Below, piece after piece: positions 25,886 through 35,201 of a stretch of DNA of 64,000 nt. The DNA is taken from contig NZ_RJJE01000017.1 in NCBI RefSeq assembly GCF_003721565.1, positions 1,228,636 to 1,292,635 on the forward strand. Direction: 5' to 3'. Source of the stretch: Rufibacter immobilis. Lineage in GTDB: Bacteria; Bacteroidota; Bacteroidia; Cytophagales; Hymenobacteraceae. A model generated the notes under the pieces. That model ran no database searches. It was not told where the DNA came from and saw nothing but the letters and a program-made list of their open reading frames with translations. How positions within the stretch are numbered: position 1 is the first letter of the stretch; each line of letters begins with the position of its first letter. Made by a program: the position numbers and the translations under genes.

Positions 25886-26039
25886 TCAGCGTATCTAAAT
25901 AAAAGGTGAGGATGAAAGATCCTTATCACTAAAATTGAACGCAATTGCTTAGCATAATGAATTGGCAAGGGAAAGAGTGACAGCAAAGGCACTGATGCCA
26001 AATGCAGTCCCCTTCCTCTAATCTTAAAATATAGAAACT

Positions 26040-26696
26040 ATGGCTTTAGATAAACACGGCATTGCCAAAAGAATTGCGCAGGAACTGCAAGAGGGTTATT
26101 ATGTGAACCTGGGGATCGGGATTCCTACATTGGTGGCTAATTACATCCCAGAGGGAATGAATGTGGTGCTACAGAGCGAAAACGGCCTCCTGGGCATGGG
26201 TCCCTTCCCTACTGAGGAGGAAGTAGACCCAGACCTCATCAACGCAGGCAAGCAGACAGTTACCACCCTCCCCGGCTCCGCTATTTTCAGCTCGGCGGAG
26301 AGCTTCGCGATGATCAGAGGCGAGCACGTGCACCTCACCATCCTAGGGGCCATGGAAGTGTCTGAACGCGGCGACATCGCCAATTGGAAAATACCGGGTA
26401 AAATGGTGAAAGGCATGGGCGGCGCCATGGATCTGGTGGCTTCGGCAAAGAACATTATTGTGGCCATGCAGCACACTTCCAAAGACGGGCAGTCAAAGCT
26501 CCTGAAGGAGTGCAGCCTGCCCATCACGGGCCTGCAGTGCGTGAAGAAAATAGTGACGGACCTGGCGGTGCTGGAGGTAACCGAAGACGGGTTCCGCCTA
26601 CTGGAGCGGGCCCCGGGCGTAACGGTAGAACAGATACAGGCGGCCACAGAAGGAAAACTGCGGGTAGAAGGGGATATTCCGGAAATTAATGTGTGA
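26040..26696 (+). CDS. scoB: 3-oxoacid CoA-transferase subunit B
   Basis: A 218-residue beta subunit carrying the catalytic glutamate in [12 protein letters not shown], which forms the enzyme-CoA thioester. Other family motifs are [41 protein letters not shown] and [14 protein letters not shown]. It forms a heterotetramer with subunit A encoded 154 bp upstream. A repeat lies 50 bp beyond the stop. Confidence 0.96.
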   Translation: MALDKHGIAKRIAQELQEGYYVNLGIGIPTLVANYIPEGMNVVLQSENGLLGMGPFPTEEEVDPDLINAGKQTVTTLPGSAIFSSAESFAMIRGEHVHLTILGAMEVSERGDIANWKIPGKMVKGMGGAMDLVASAKNIIVAMQHTSKDGQSKLLKECSLPITGLQCVKKIVTDLAVLEVTEDGFRLLERAPGVTVEQIQAATEGKLRVEGDIPEINV

Positions 26697-26746
26697 TAAC
26701 TTGTGTTACACAAACGGCAAAAGGCTCCCGCTGTAGAGTCTTTTGA

Positions 26747-26784
26747 CGTTTAGAGCCTCTTTTTGAAAAAAAAGCCCCTAAACG
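26747..26784. repeat. 40-bp palindromic repeat, copy 10 (mixed arms)
   Basis: The left arm is of the GAGCC flavour (CGTTTAGAGCCTCTTTTT). The right arm is of the GGGGC flavour (AAAAAAAAGCCCCTAAACG). It lies 50 bp after scoB. Confidence 0.88.
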
Positions 26785-26809
26785 CCGTATACAGTTCATG
26801 GCAGCATGG

Positions 26810-26841
26810 CTTGCCCTGCTGCGGTGGCTTTCCTAACTTTG
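26810..26841 (+). promoter_or_regulatory. Putative promoter of the GNAT-nitrilase gene
   Basis: CTTG (26810-26813) and TAACTTTG (26834-26841) are spaced by 20 bp, close to the Bacteroidota TTTG-N19-TAnnTTTG pattern. The leader to ATG 26944 would be about 95 nt. Confidence 0.5.
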
Positions 26842-26943
26842 AACAAATGCTGTTCCTGCTGGCTGGTAGTAGAGTTCCGCTGAGCTTTATCTCTCGGTAC
26901 TACATCCTGCTACAGTGCGCATTTGGTAAATTCCCTATACAAC

Positions 26944-28497
26944 ATGAGTGAAAATACAGAACACAAATTAATATTACGTCCCCTCACCCCCGCCGACTAC
27001 AAGGAAGTAAAACAGATCATGGAGTTGGTATACACCAACATTGGCGGCTCCTGGACTCAGAAAGAATTCAGTTCCCTGCTTAAACGCTTCCCAGACGGTC
27101 AGCTGTGCATTGAAGACAAAGGCCGGGTGGTAGCTGCCGCCCTAAGCTTAATTGTAGACTACTCTGAGTACGGAGACAAACACACCTATGAGCAGATTGT
27201 GGGCGGCGGAAAATTTGATACCCATGACGATGACGGCGATACCCTCTACGGGGTAGATGTGTTTGTGCACCCAGAGTACCGCAACCTTCGTTTGGGCCGC
27301 CGTTTATATGACGCGCGTAAAGAACTTTGCGAAAACCTGAACCTGCGGGGCATCATTCTGGGGGGCCGAATCCCGGGCTACAAAGAGTATGCTGACCGTA
27401 TGACGCCGGGCAAGTACATTGAGCAGGTGCGCAACAAGGAAATCTATGATCCCATTCTCACGTTCCAGCTCAGCAATGGCTTCCACGTCCGGAAAATCAT
27501 CAGAGGCTATATGCCTCAGGACAAGGAATCCAAGGCCTATGCTTCTCTGCTGGAGTGGATCAACGTGTACCATGAAGAAAAGGAAACGCTGGTGGGCGGG
27601 ACCAAAAAAGTGGTGCGTATTGGGGTAATTCAGTGGCAGATGCGTCAGATGAACTCTCTGGAAGACTTTGAACAGCAGATTGAGTTCTTCGTGGACACCG
27701 TGAGCTCCTACAAAGCCGACATGGTCATGTTCCCGGAGTTTTTCAATGCCCCGCTCATGGCTTTAACCGATGAGAAATCCCCCTCGGCGGCCATCAGAAA
27801 ACTGGCCGATTACACAGACGGAATCAGGGAGAAGCTCATCCATTTGGCGCTTTCGTACAACATCAACATCATTGCCGGCAGCATGCCGGAGTATATTGAC
27901 AACAAGCTGCACAACGTGAGCTACCTCTGTAGAAGAGACGGCACCTATGACAAGCAGTACAAGCTGCACGTAACCCCAGACGAAGCCCATTACTGGGGAA
28001 TGCGCGGCGGCAACAAACTGAATGTCTTTGACACAGACTTCGGGAAGATTGGCATCCTGATCTGCTATGACGTGGAATTCCCCGAGCTGGCCCGTATGCT
28101 CTCTGACCAGGACATGAAGATCCTCTTTGTGCCGTACCAGACCGATACCAAAAACGCCTACCTCCGCGTGCGGCACTGCGCTCAGGCGCGGGCCATTGAG
28201 AATGAGTGCTACGTAGCCATCACGGGCAGCGTGGGCAACTTGCCCCGGGTAGAGAACATGGACATCCAGTATTCGCAGTCGGCGGTATTCTCGCCTTCAG
28301 ACGTGGCGTTCCCGCATGATGCCATCATTGCCGAGGCCACGCCCAATACCGAGATGACCCTCATCGCCGATTTGGACCTGGACCTGCTCAAAGACCTGAA
28401 CACCACCGGCAGCGTACGTAACCTGAGAGACCGGCGCAAGGACCTCTACAACCTGAGCTGGCTGCACCAGAAAGAAGACGATTTAACCGAGATTTAA
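26944..28497 (+). CDS. Fusion of GNAT acetyltransferase and carbon-nitrogen hydrolase
   Basis: From ATG 26944 the protein is 517 residues. Residues about 8-210 are a GNAT N-acetyltransferase domain (VDVFVHPEYRNLRLGRRLYDARKEL holds the acetyl-CoA site). Residues about 225-500 are a nitrilase-superfamily amidohydrolase with its Glu-Lys-Cys triad: MFPEFFN, YDKQYKLHVTPDE and ILICYDVEFPE. The fusion is known and conserved in Bacteroidota and some other bacteria; its substrate has not been established to my knowledge. It may acetylate and hydrolyse an amine or amide metabolite. The frame extends 7 codons further upstream, but the ATG before SENTEHK is preferred. A perfect palindrome starts 2 bp after the stop. 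Confidence 0.93.
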   Translation: MSENTEHKLILRPLTPADYKEVKQIMELVYTNIGGSWTQKEFSSLLKRFPDGQLCIEDKGRVVAAALSLIVDYSEYGDKHTYEQIVGGGKFDTHDDDGDTLYGVDVFVHPEYRNLRLGRRLYDARKELCENLNLRGIILGGRIPGYKEYADRMTPGKYIEQVRNKEIYDPILTFQLSNGFHVRKIIRGYMPQDKESKAYASLLEWINVYHEEKETLVGGTKKVVRIGVIQWQMRQMNSLEDFEQQIEFFVDTVSSYKADMVMFPEFFNAPLMALTDEKSPSAAIRKLADYTDGIREKLIHLALSYNINIIAGSMPEYIDNKLHNVSYLCRRDGTYDKQYKLHVTPDEAHYWGMRGGNKLNVFDTDFGKIGILICYDVEFPELARMLSDQDMKILFVPYQTDTKNAYLRVRHCAQARAIENECYVAITGSVGNLPRVENMDIQYSQSAVFSPSDVAFPHDAIIAEATPNTEMTLIADLDLDLLKDLNTTGSVRNLRDRRKDLYNLSWLHQKEDDLTEI

Positions 28498-28498
28498 G

Positions 28499-28564
28499 AA
28501 AAAGAGCCCCTAAACAGGAAAGGCCGGTATGTATACCGGCCTTTCCTGTTTAGGGGCTCTTTTT
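28499..28564. terminator. 66-bp palindrome: terminator fused to repeat half-sites
   Basis: Two 32-bp arms are exact reverse complements around a central GT. From outside in: AAAAAGAGCCCCTAAAC, then AGGAAAGGCCGGTAT. The stem ends in T5 on the plus strand, so it is a good terminator for the gene ending at 28497. The outer parts are repeat half-sites facing outward, the reverse of their usual order. Confidence 0.88.
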
Positions 28565-28584
28565 CCAGAATTGGCCCCAAACTA
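28549..28584. repeat. Palindromic repeat, copy 11 (degenerate right arm)
   Basis: GTTTAGGGGCTCTTTTT then CCAGAATTGGCCCCAAAC: a normal repeat whose right arm is partly decayed. It shares its left arm with the 66-bp palindrome. Confidence 0.75.
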
Positions 28585-28599
28585 ACCTATCGTTTCGCT

Positions 28600-29508
28600 T
28601 CAAAGTGAGGCCTTCTTCCGGCGTTTATCTATCCATAAGGCTACCAAAAAAGCGACAAGGCATCCAATGGTACCTCCAACCAACAAGTATTTTTTGAGGA
28701 TAGGAGCTGTGGGGTGTATCATGGGGGCAAAGCCCACTACCACCTGCACCGTTTCCAGTTCCTTCAATTCGGCCTCCAGCTTGCTCATGTCTTCAAGCAT
28801 GAGCGTACTTTGTCTGTATAATCCGCTCGGATCTAAAGGCTCACCATACACAAACCCGTTCACTGGCCCCCGCGTGGTGGCTGAAGCCCTTACCAGACTG
28901 TCTATAGTAGCAATGTCCTGTTTCAGTTTGGTAATCTGCTGCTCTAATTGCTCTTTCCTAGCCTGTGTTCTTTTGGCAAAATAAACGTTCTGGCCAAGGT
29001 AGGACTGTAGCGCCTTTTGCAGCGGAATGAAGAGTGTGTTATCGTAAACTTCTGCTTTTACCTGAAACGGTGCCCCTTCCAGCACGCTATCTTCCTCAAT
29101 CTTCTCTTCCTCCAGATTCAGGAAAGTAAGCGACTTAATCTGTGCCGACTGCTCTACCCCCAGCTTCAGTTCAGCGTTCAGGACAGCATGATTCCCATCC
29201 CTCACCAGGTCGGCAAGCCGGTTTATTTCGGCTTTGAAGTATTCATTTCTGATGTTGCCAGGAAGCAGAGTGGCGGAAGAGGTATAATAGGGTCTTTCTC
29301 TGGTAAAGAGATAGTAGCTTATTCCCATCACCAAGGCTATCAGAAGCAAGATGAGTGGCAAATACCTCACCAGTACACCCAGTGCGTACTTACACCACGC
29401 CCTGAACCCGTGGATGCCATTCCTGATCCAGTGAAGTACTTCTCTAAGGTCTACTTCGTCAGAATAATCAGGTTTGTAGGGGTGCTGTTCTTTGATCTCT
29501 TGCGGCAT
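28600..29508 (-). CDS. Wzz-like polysaccharide chain-length determinant protein
   Basis: A 302-residue inner-membrane protein with Wzz/co-polymerase architecture. It has a cytoplasmic head, a first membrane helix at about 49-69 (YLPLILLLIALVMGISYYLF), and a long periplasmic region with coiled-coil character (RKEQLEQQITKLKQDIATID; MLEDMSKLEAELKELETV). A second helix lies at about 275-293 before a short basic tail (DKRRKKASL). Such proteins set the chain length of O-antigen or exopolysaccharide. It is transcribed away from, and sits at the left border of, the polysaccharide cluster, so it is very likely part of it. Confidence 0.82.
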   Translation of the reverse strand: MPQEIKEQHPYKPDYSDEVDLREVLHWIRNGIHGFRAWCKYALGVLVRYLPLILLLIALVMGISYYLFTRERPYYTSSATLLPGNIRNEYFKAEINRLADLVRDGNHAVLNAELKLGVEQSAQIKSLTFLNLEEEKIEEDSVLEGAPFQVKAEVYDNTLFIPLQKALQSYLGQNVYFAKRTQARKEQLEQQITKLKQDIATIDSLVRASATTRGPVNGFVYGEPLDPSGLYRQSTLMLEDMSKLEAELKELETVQVVVGFAPMIHPTAPILKKYLLVGGTIGCLVAFLVALWIDKRRKKASL

Positions 29509-29627
29509 AAGCGGTAAAAATGGCCCTGTAAAGATGTGAAATAAACAGGTTCTGCAAAAACCAATGCAGAAACTTAACTGGTAGATTGCCTGAGTCCATT
29601 AGGTATAATAAGCCCTTTCGTTTGAAA

Positions 29628-31148
29628 ATGGGCCAGCGTTTGGTTTCTTTGTACAGATTAACGCATCCACTTAAACGCGATTATCTTCCCGTATGGCGGA
29701 GCTTCCCTAACCACTCACAAATGTTCTTAAAAGGAATTTATTGGGACTTCTTGGAAAAATTCCTTAATCAAGGCATTGGATTATTAGTATCGGTCATTTT
29801 GGCCCGTATTTTAACTCCGGAAGATTTTGGGCTTATTGGCATGGTGATGGCCATTGTGAGCTTTGCCCAGGTATTTATAGACATGGGGTTCAGTACCGCA
29901 CTGGTACAGAAACAAGACATCTCTGAGGAGCAATATGCTACCGTTTTCTACCTGAATATTGGGATAGGTATTTTTCTTACAGTACTGGTTTTCTCTCTCT
30001 CTGGTGTCATCTCTGCCTTCTACAAAGAACCCATTCTTTCGCCACTGGTCAAAGGCATTTCGCCTCTTTTCCTCATTAATTCCCTCACCCTTATCCAAAC
30101 AGCCAAATATTTAAAGGAAATCAATCTTAAGCCCCTCACTATCTACCGGGGAGTGGCGGTTACCATCTCTGGCATTGTAGGTATTGGCATGGCCTATTCC
30201 AACTTTGGGGTATGGAGTTTGGTTGGGCAAGTTTTGCTCAATGCGATAGCTTTCACGCTGCTGGTCTGGCTTCTTTCTCCTTGGCGCCCCATGCGCTATT
30301 TCAATCTGGCATCTATTGGGGCTTTATGGAACTACGGCTCTAAGATCTTTCTTCCCAGCCTTATTGAGAATCTGTTCAGCAGGCTGGATGTTTTTATCAT
30401 TGGCAAATTGTTCAGCGCCCACTCTCTGGGGTACTACACCAGAGCGCAGTCTTTGAATAACATCGTGATCCAATACAGTTCGGCAAGCCTTACAAGGGTC
30501 TTTTTCTCTGTGGTGAGCAAACACCAGCAAGATACAGGAAGAGTGGTAGAAGTATACCAAAATGCGCTGATTGCCGTTTCATTCTTAGCCTTCGGTTTAA
30601 TGGGGATTTTGTTTGTAAGCGCAGAGAACATCATTTTGCTGTTGTTTACAGAAAAGTGGGTGGCATCTATAGATTACTTCAGAATTATGCTTTTAAGCGC
30701 CTACGCCTATCCGCTCAGCTCCATTATGGTGAATGTGATTAGTGGCCGCGGAAACTCCAGCGCATTCCTCCGGCTAGACATCCTGAAAAAGACACTGCTA
30801 CTCTTGGTGTTTATCATTGGTTTTCAAATCAGTATCAAAGCTTTTCTGTATGGATTTGCGCTTTTCTCTTTTCTGTCTGTGCTGCTGAACATGTATTTTG
30901 TTAGTCGTGAAATACAGCTATCCATGATGAAACAGCTTGGCATGGTATTGCCTTATCTTCTAGTAGCCATCATCTCTGGTGTTTCGGCGGCGCTGCTGCA
31001 AGCCTATCTCCCACTCCCAAGGGTCCTGCAATTTCTTGTGGAGGCGGGCACAGTAGCCATCGTTTACCTGTTGTTGAATCTACTCCTCAATACAAAGGCG
31101 TTTCGCCTCCTGAAAGGGAAGTTTATGAGATCAACTGATAAACCTTAA
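29628..31148 (+). CDS. Polysaccharide flippase, Wzx/WzxC (MOP superfamily)
   Basis: A protein of about 506 residues with roughly 12-14 hydrophobic segments. It belongs to the MOP-superfamily lipopolysaccharide exporters (WzxC-like), with LIGMVMAIVSFAQVFIDMGF and the FSRLDVFIIGKLFSAHSLGYYTRAQSL region typical of the family. It would flip undecaprenyl-linked oligosaccharide units to the periplasm. The start is uncertain. The frame is open from TTG 29586; ATG 29628 is given here; ATG 29721 (FLKGIYWDFLEKFLNQG) fits most closely where homologues usually begin. Confidence 0.88.
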   Translation: MGQRLVSLYRLTHPLKRDYLPVWRSFPNHSQMFLKGIYWDFLEKFLNQGIGLLVSVILARILTPEDFGLIGMVMAIVSFAQVFIDMGFSTALVQKQDISEEQYATVFYLNIGIGIFLTVLVFSLSGVISAFYKEPILSPLVKGISPLFLINSLTLIQTAKYLKEINLKPLTIYRGVAVTISGIVGIGMAYSNFGVWSLVGQVLLNAIAFTLLVWLLSPWRPMRYFNLASIGALWNYGSKIFLPSLIENLFSRLDVFIIGKLFSAHSLGYYTRAQSLNNIVIQYSSASLTRVFFSVVSKHQQDTGRVVEVYQNALIAVSFLAFGLMGILFVSAENIILLLFTEKWVASIDYFRIMLLSAYAYPLSSIMVNVISGRGNSSAFLRLDILKKTLLLLVFIIGFQISIKAFLYGFALFSFLSVLLNMYFVSREIQLSMMKQLGMVLPYLLVAIISGVSAALLQAYLPLPRVLQFLVEAGTVAIVYLLLNLLLNTKAFRLLKGKFMRSTDKP

Positions 31149-31237
31149 CCGAAAAGTTGATACTTGGACAATCTCTAACAGTAGTTCCTACTGATCTTTG
31201 TTGAACTTGACCTATCACCGACCATCCCCGTTTCTAG

Positions 31238-32011
31238 ATGTTACAGAAGCTTAAAAATATTGTCTACTCAGCCTCCGCCACGTTCCTCCCCCCAAAAAAG
31301 GAATGCCCGGTCTGCGGAAATAAAGTCTATCGGTTCAAGCCGCTTTCGCCTAGCTTTTTGCTTAACTATAAGAAATATGGGTGGCCCTATTCTCTAGATG
31401 ATTTGGAGACGCTCAATGTTGCTTCCTATGAGTGCCCTAAATGCGGCTGTTCAGACAGAGACCGGCTGTATGCACTGTATTTTAACAAAGCCTTGTCTCC
31501 TGCTAAAACCTACCAATTGCTAGACATAGCCCCTGCTGCCAGTTTACGACACTTTCTACAAAGAAAAAGCAACATAAACTACCGGTCTGCCGATCTCTTC
31601 ATGGAAGATGTAGATGACAAAGTAGACTTGACCAACATGCACCTGTACCCTGACAATTGGTTTGATATCTTTGTCTGCTCCCACGTGCTGGAACACGTAC
31701 CTGATGACCGGAAGGCAATGCAGGAACTCTATAGGGTTCTAAAGCCCGGGGGTTGGGGGATTGCCATGGTACCCATTCTGCTCTCTTTACCTGAAACGGA
31801 TGAAGATCCTACTCTGCAGGATGTGCAGGAAAGGTGGCGTAGATTCGGGCAGGATGACCACGTCCGACAATATGCAAAGCACAGCTTTATAAACCGGCTA
31901 CAGCAAACGGGTTTCCACGTGCAGGAAGTTAACATTACAGATTTTACAGCGCAGGATTTTATTACCTATGGTATCCATCCGCGTTCTGTTCTCTACATAG
32001 TATCTAAATAG
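31238..32011 (+). CDS. SAM-dependent methyltransferase with N-terminal zinc ribbon
   Basis: A 257-residue protein. The N-terminal part has two Cys pairs, CPVCG (about 24-28) and CPKCGCSDRDRLY (about 67), that probably bind zinc. The rest is a class I methyltransferase fold, with LLDIAPAASLRHFL near motif I and the HVLEHVPDDRKAMQELYRVLKPGG block typical of Methyltransf_11 proteins. Within the polysaccharide locus it probably methylates a sugar residue or a polymer end. The substrate cannot be deduced. It stands 90 bp after the flippase on the same strand. Confidence 0.82.
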   Translation: MLQKLKNIVYSASATFLPPKKECPVCGNKVYRFKPLSPSFLLNYKKYGWPYSLDDLETLNVASYECPKCGCSDRDRLYALYFNKALSPAKTYQLLDIAPAASLRHFLQRKSNINYRSADLFMEDVDDKVDLTNMHLYPDNWFDIFVCSHVLEHVPDDRKAMQELYRVLKPGGWGIAMVPILLSLPETDEDPTLQDVQERWRRFGQDDHVRQYAKHSFINRLQQTGFHVQEVNITDFTAQDFITYGIHPRSVLYIVSK

Positions 32012-32148
32012 CAATGATAAACGTAACAAAGCCTTTTCTCCCTCCACAGGAAGAATATTATAGTAGATGAAAAGAGAGTCGAAATTTCCTTTTAGTGATC
32101 TTAAGCTTTCTTTTTTTCTAATCCTGCAATTACAAATGCCTACAAACT

Positions 32149-32200
32149 CGGTTTGCGTTTAGGGGTTATTTTTTCAAAAACGGCCCCTAAACGCAAACCG
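32149..32200. repeat. Palindromic repeat, copy 12, with 6-bp paired flanks
   Basis: The core at 32155-32194 has arms GCGTTTAGGGGTTATTTTTT and AAAAACGGCCCCTAAACGC. The flanks CGGTTT and AAACCG extend the stem to 52 bp overall. It is 140 bp beyond the methyltransferase stop. Confidence 0.92.
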
Positions 32201-32259
32201 GATTATTTGCCCATTTATCGCATTGGGCAGCAATAAGCACAACAACAGACTAACTACGT

Positions 32260-33207
32260 ATGACTCCAAAAGTAAGCGTCTGCATGATCACCTATAACCA
32301 TGCCGCCTATATTGCCCAAGCCATTGAAGGGGTACTCATGCAGAAGACAGACTTTACGGTAGAGCTGGTGATTGGGGAAGATTGCTCCACAGATGCTACC
32401 CGTTCCATCATCTCCGCTTACCAGAAGGCCTACCCAGATAAGATCAAACTCCTTTTACCGGAGCACAATCTGGGCATGATGAAAAATTTCCTGAATACAC
32501 TCTCAGCCTGTGATGGAGAATATGTGGCTTTCTGTGACGGCGATGATTACTGGACAGAGCCCCTAAAACTTCAGAAACAAGTTGATTTCTTAGACTCGCA
32601 CCCAGATTTTGCCATCTCCTTCCATAGAGCCCTTATTCTCCACGAGTCCACTGGGCAAACAGAGTTCTCCAACAAAGGCCAAAAATCTGTTTCTTCTGTG
32701 ACGGACTTGTTTAAGGAAAACTTTATCTGCACCACAACCACCGTTTACCGGAACAGGCCATTTTCTTACTACCCAACTTTTCTAGAGCAGGCAGCAGTGG
32801 GCGACTGGACGCTTCACGTACTAAATGCCGCCACGGGGAAGATTGGCTTTATGGAAGACACCATGGCGGCTTACCGGTTACATCAGGGAGGCACAATGGC
32901 CTCCACCAATGCTTCTTATGCCAAGTTGAAGACAATGCTCCACCAGAACATTAAAACCTTTGCTTCGCTAGACACCTTCCTGCACTACAAATACCATAAA
33001 GAAATCAAAGAACTTATTGCAGGTTTCTACAAGCATCTGGTTATTAGTAATCTGCGCGAAAAGCAGAAAGCAGCATCTGTAAAAAACTGTTTACAGATGC
33101 TAAAAAATAGACCTGTGATCAAATCTGCAGCCCTTCTTTTGCTGGTTATCTTTGCTCCAAGCACTACAGCACTGCATCTGTTGCAGAGACCATCTTCAGA
33201 CCAGTAA
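32260..33207 (+). CDS. Glycosyltransferase family 2
   Basis: A 315-residue GT-A fold glycosyltransferase. It starts KVSVCMITYNHAAYIAQAIEGVL, has the nucleotide-sugar Asp in GEDCSTDATR, and carries the DxD metal site CDGDDYW with the following W-T-EPLKLQKQV segment. Family 2 members of this type add sugars to lipid-linked oligosaccharide on the cytoplasmic side. A repeat, not a promoter consensus, lies directly upstream. Donor and acceptor sugars are unknown. Confidence 0.9.
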   Translation: MTPKVSVCMITYNHAAYIAQAIEGVLMQKTDFTVELVIGEDCSTDATRSIISAYQKAYPDKIKLLLPEHNLGMMKNFLNTLSACDGEYVAFCDGDDYWTEPLKLQKQVDFLDSHPDFAISFHRALILHESTGQTEFSNKGQKSVSSVTDLFKENFICTTTTVYRNRPFSYYPTFLEQAAVGDWTLHVLNAATGKIGFMEDTMAAYRLHQGGTMASTNASYAKLKTMLHQNIKTFASLDTFLHYKYHKEIKELIAGFYKHLVISNLREKQKAASVKNCLQMLKNRPVIKSAALLLLVIFAPSTTALHLLQRPSSDQ

Positions 33208-33240
33208 AAACCACCCGCCATTCAATCCCTTTACAGAGTT

Positions 33241-34182
33241 ATGGAAGAATTGCCTTTGATTTCTGTGGTCATGGCTACCTACAATGGGGCTCGGTTTCTT
33301 ACAGAGCAATTGGAATCCATTTACGGGCAGACCTATAGGAACATAGAAATCATTGTGTGCGATGACCAGTCTTCTGACGGTACTCCTGACATTCTTGAGA
33401 GGTTTTCGCGCAGCCATGGGTTAGTATATTCTATCAATCCAACCAAGCTAGGGGTGGTACAAAATTTTGCCAAAGCCTTGACTCTGGCAAAAGGGGACTA
33501 TGTAGCTTTAGCTGACCAGGACGATGTTTGGTTGCCCCAAAAGCTGTCTTTGAGTTTAAAAAAGCTTAGAACTCTGGAGCAAGACAGCTCAACAAACACT
33601 CCGGCATTGGTGTTCAGTGATCTGACGGTGGTTGACCAGGAGTTAAAACACCTCCATCCCTCCTATTGGAAATACATGAAGCTAAACCCTGATAACGTTA
33701 AGCTGAATAGGGTGTTAGTAGAGAATGTAGTCACGGGGTGTACTGTTCTCATGAACAGGGCAACCGTACAATTAGCCATACCCATTGCTCCAGAAGCAAT
33801 GATGCATGATGCCTGGCTCTTGATGACTGCATCCTGTTTTGGTAAGGTAGATTATCTCTCCACTCCCACCGTCTTATACAGACAACACGCAGCTAACGTA
33901 GTGGGAGCACGCTCTATGAACCTAAGATCTAAATTCGATAGCGGAGTAATTAAGATCAGGAACAATAAATTTGGATTGTTAAATGAAGAAATCAACCAAG
34001 CAAATGCTTTCTACAAGCGCCACAGAGGCAAATTGGAGTGCTGTGCTGAGCAGAGAAATCTATTAGAGCAGTTCATCTCCTTGAAGAAGATGAGCTTTTG
34101 GAAAAAGAAACTGATACTTTTGCGGTATTCCTTCTTCAGCAATACGTTTTTTAAAAGCCTGAATGTTCTACTACGGGCATAG
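33241..34182 (+). CDS. Glycosyltransferase family 2
   Basis: A 313-residue GT2 enzyme. It begins LPLISVVMATYNGARFLTEQL, followed by CDDQSSDGTPDIL and the DxD region LADQDDVWLPQKL. The order resembles rhamnosyl- or galactofuranosyltransferase-like enzymes of O-antigen clusters, often with WLL-type sequence after about residue 195 (MHDAWLLMTASCFG). It follows the previous GT2 by 33 bp and precedes the next by about 20 bp, so all are probably in one operon. Confidence 0.9.
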   Translation: MEELPLISVVMATYNGARFLTEQLESIYGQTYRNIEIIVCDDQSSDGTPDILERFSRSHGLVYSINPTKLGVVQNFAKALTLAKGDYVALADQDDVWLPQKLSLSLKKLRTLEQDSSTNTPALVFSDLTVVDQELKHLHPSYWKYMKLNPDNVKLNRVLVENVVTGCTVLMNRATVQLAIPIAPEAMMHDAWLLMTASCFGKVDYLSTPTVLYRQHAANVVGARSMNLRSKFDSGVIKIRNNKFGLLNEEINQANAFYKRHRGKLECCAEQRNLLEQFISLKKMSFWKKKLILLRYSFFSNTFFKSLNVLLRA

Positions 34183-34202
34183 CAGGTTCCTTGGCTTTCT
34201 CT

Positions 34203-35201
34203 ATGGTATCTACCCCTAAAATTTACACAATTATTGTCAACTACAAGAGCTGGCAAGACACTGTGGAATGTATTGAAAGTCTTCTAAAAATTAAGTACGC
34301 CAATAATCAAATCATTGTCATAGACAACGCCTCTCCCAACAATGCGTTTGAGGCATTAATCAACTGGGCATCTGATTACTGGACGCACGAACCAGACGCA
34401 TTCGCTATTATTCCTGCAGAATACCAGGAAAGTAGCGTACCTCCAACTCATACTTTCCCAAATGCCAAACTGCTTTTATATAGATCTTCCATTAATGGGG
34501 GGTTTGCCGCGGGAAATAACATAGGCATCCGATTTGCGCTTTACCGAAACGACTTTGACTTCCTGTGGTTATTGAACAATGATACTGTGGCAGACAAAGA
34601 CAGTCTTCCTGAGTTGGTGAAGGCCGCTATTTTAGCCATTAGTACGGGAAGAAAGATTGGAATGTGGGGTTCAAAACTCCTTTATTACCAGGAGCCCTCT
34701 AAAGTGCAAGCCATTGGCGGCAAGCTTAATTTAGCCACGCTTACCACCTCCCACATTGCAGAAGGTTGGGAAGACAATTCTACCGCGCTTCCGCAGGCAA
34801 TAGACCCTGATTATATAGTTGGGGCCTCCATGTTCATCAGTAAAGACTTTATTGACGAAGTGGGATTGATGGATGAAACCTATTTCCTGTATTTTGAGGA
34901 ATTAGACTGGGCTCAACGAGGCAAACGCCGCGGCTTTGGCTTAGGCTATGTCCCGCTGAGCAGAGTATTCCATAAAGAAGGTAAGACAATAGGTTCCAGT
35001 TCCTCCGGAGCCGGGAAAAGTGATTTGGCAGATTTCCATGGCCTTAGAAGCAAAATAATCTTTTTCAGGAAGTTTTATCCTGAGAGAACTGTCCAACTTT
35101 ATGCCTCTCTGCTTACTTCTGCCTGTTTGCGTTTAGCCAGATTACAATTTAAGAGGGGGGCAGCAGTTTTTCAATTGATGTGGCGCACAAAAAACATATG
35201 A
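34203..35201 (+). CDS. Glycosyltransferase family 2 (rhamnosyltransferase-like)
   Basis: A 332-residue protein from ATG 34203 (a TTG four codons earlier is possible). It has IYTIIVNYKSWQDTVECIESLL, VIDNASPNN, the NGGFAAGNNIGIRFA motif and the metal site LWLLNNDTVADKDSL, a set typical of WcaA/RfbF-like rhamnosyltransferases. The GASMFISKDFIDEVGLMDE and FLYFEELDWAQRGK motifs form the acceptor-side catalytic region. The stop overlaps the following polymerase gene by 4 bp (ATGA). Confidence 0.92.
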   Translation: MVSTPKIYTIIVNYKSWQDTVECIESLLKIKYANNQIIVIDNASPNNAFEALINWASDYWTHEPDAFAIIPAEYQESSVPPTHTFPNAKLLLYRSSINGGFAAGNNIGIRFALYRNDFDFLWLLNNDTVADKDSLPELVKAAILAISTGRKIGMWGSKLLYYQEPSKVQAIGGKLNLATLTTSHIAEGWEDNSTALPQAIDPDYIVGASMFISKDFIDEVGLMDETYFLYFEELDWAQRGKRRGFGLGYVPLSRVFHKEGKTIGSSSSGAGKSDLADFHGLRSKIIFFRKFYPERTVQLYASLLTSACLRLARLQFKRGAAVFQLMWRTKNI

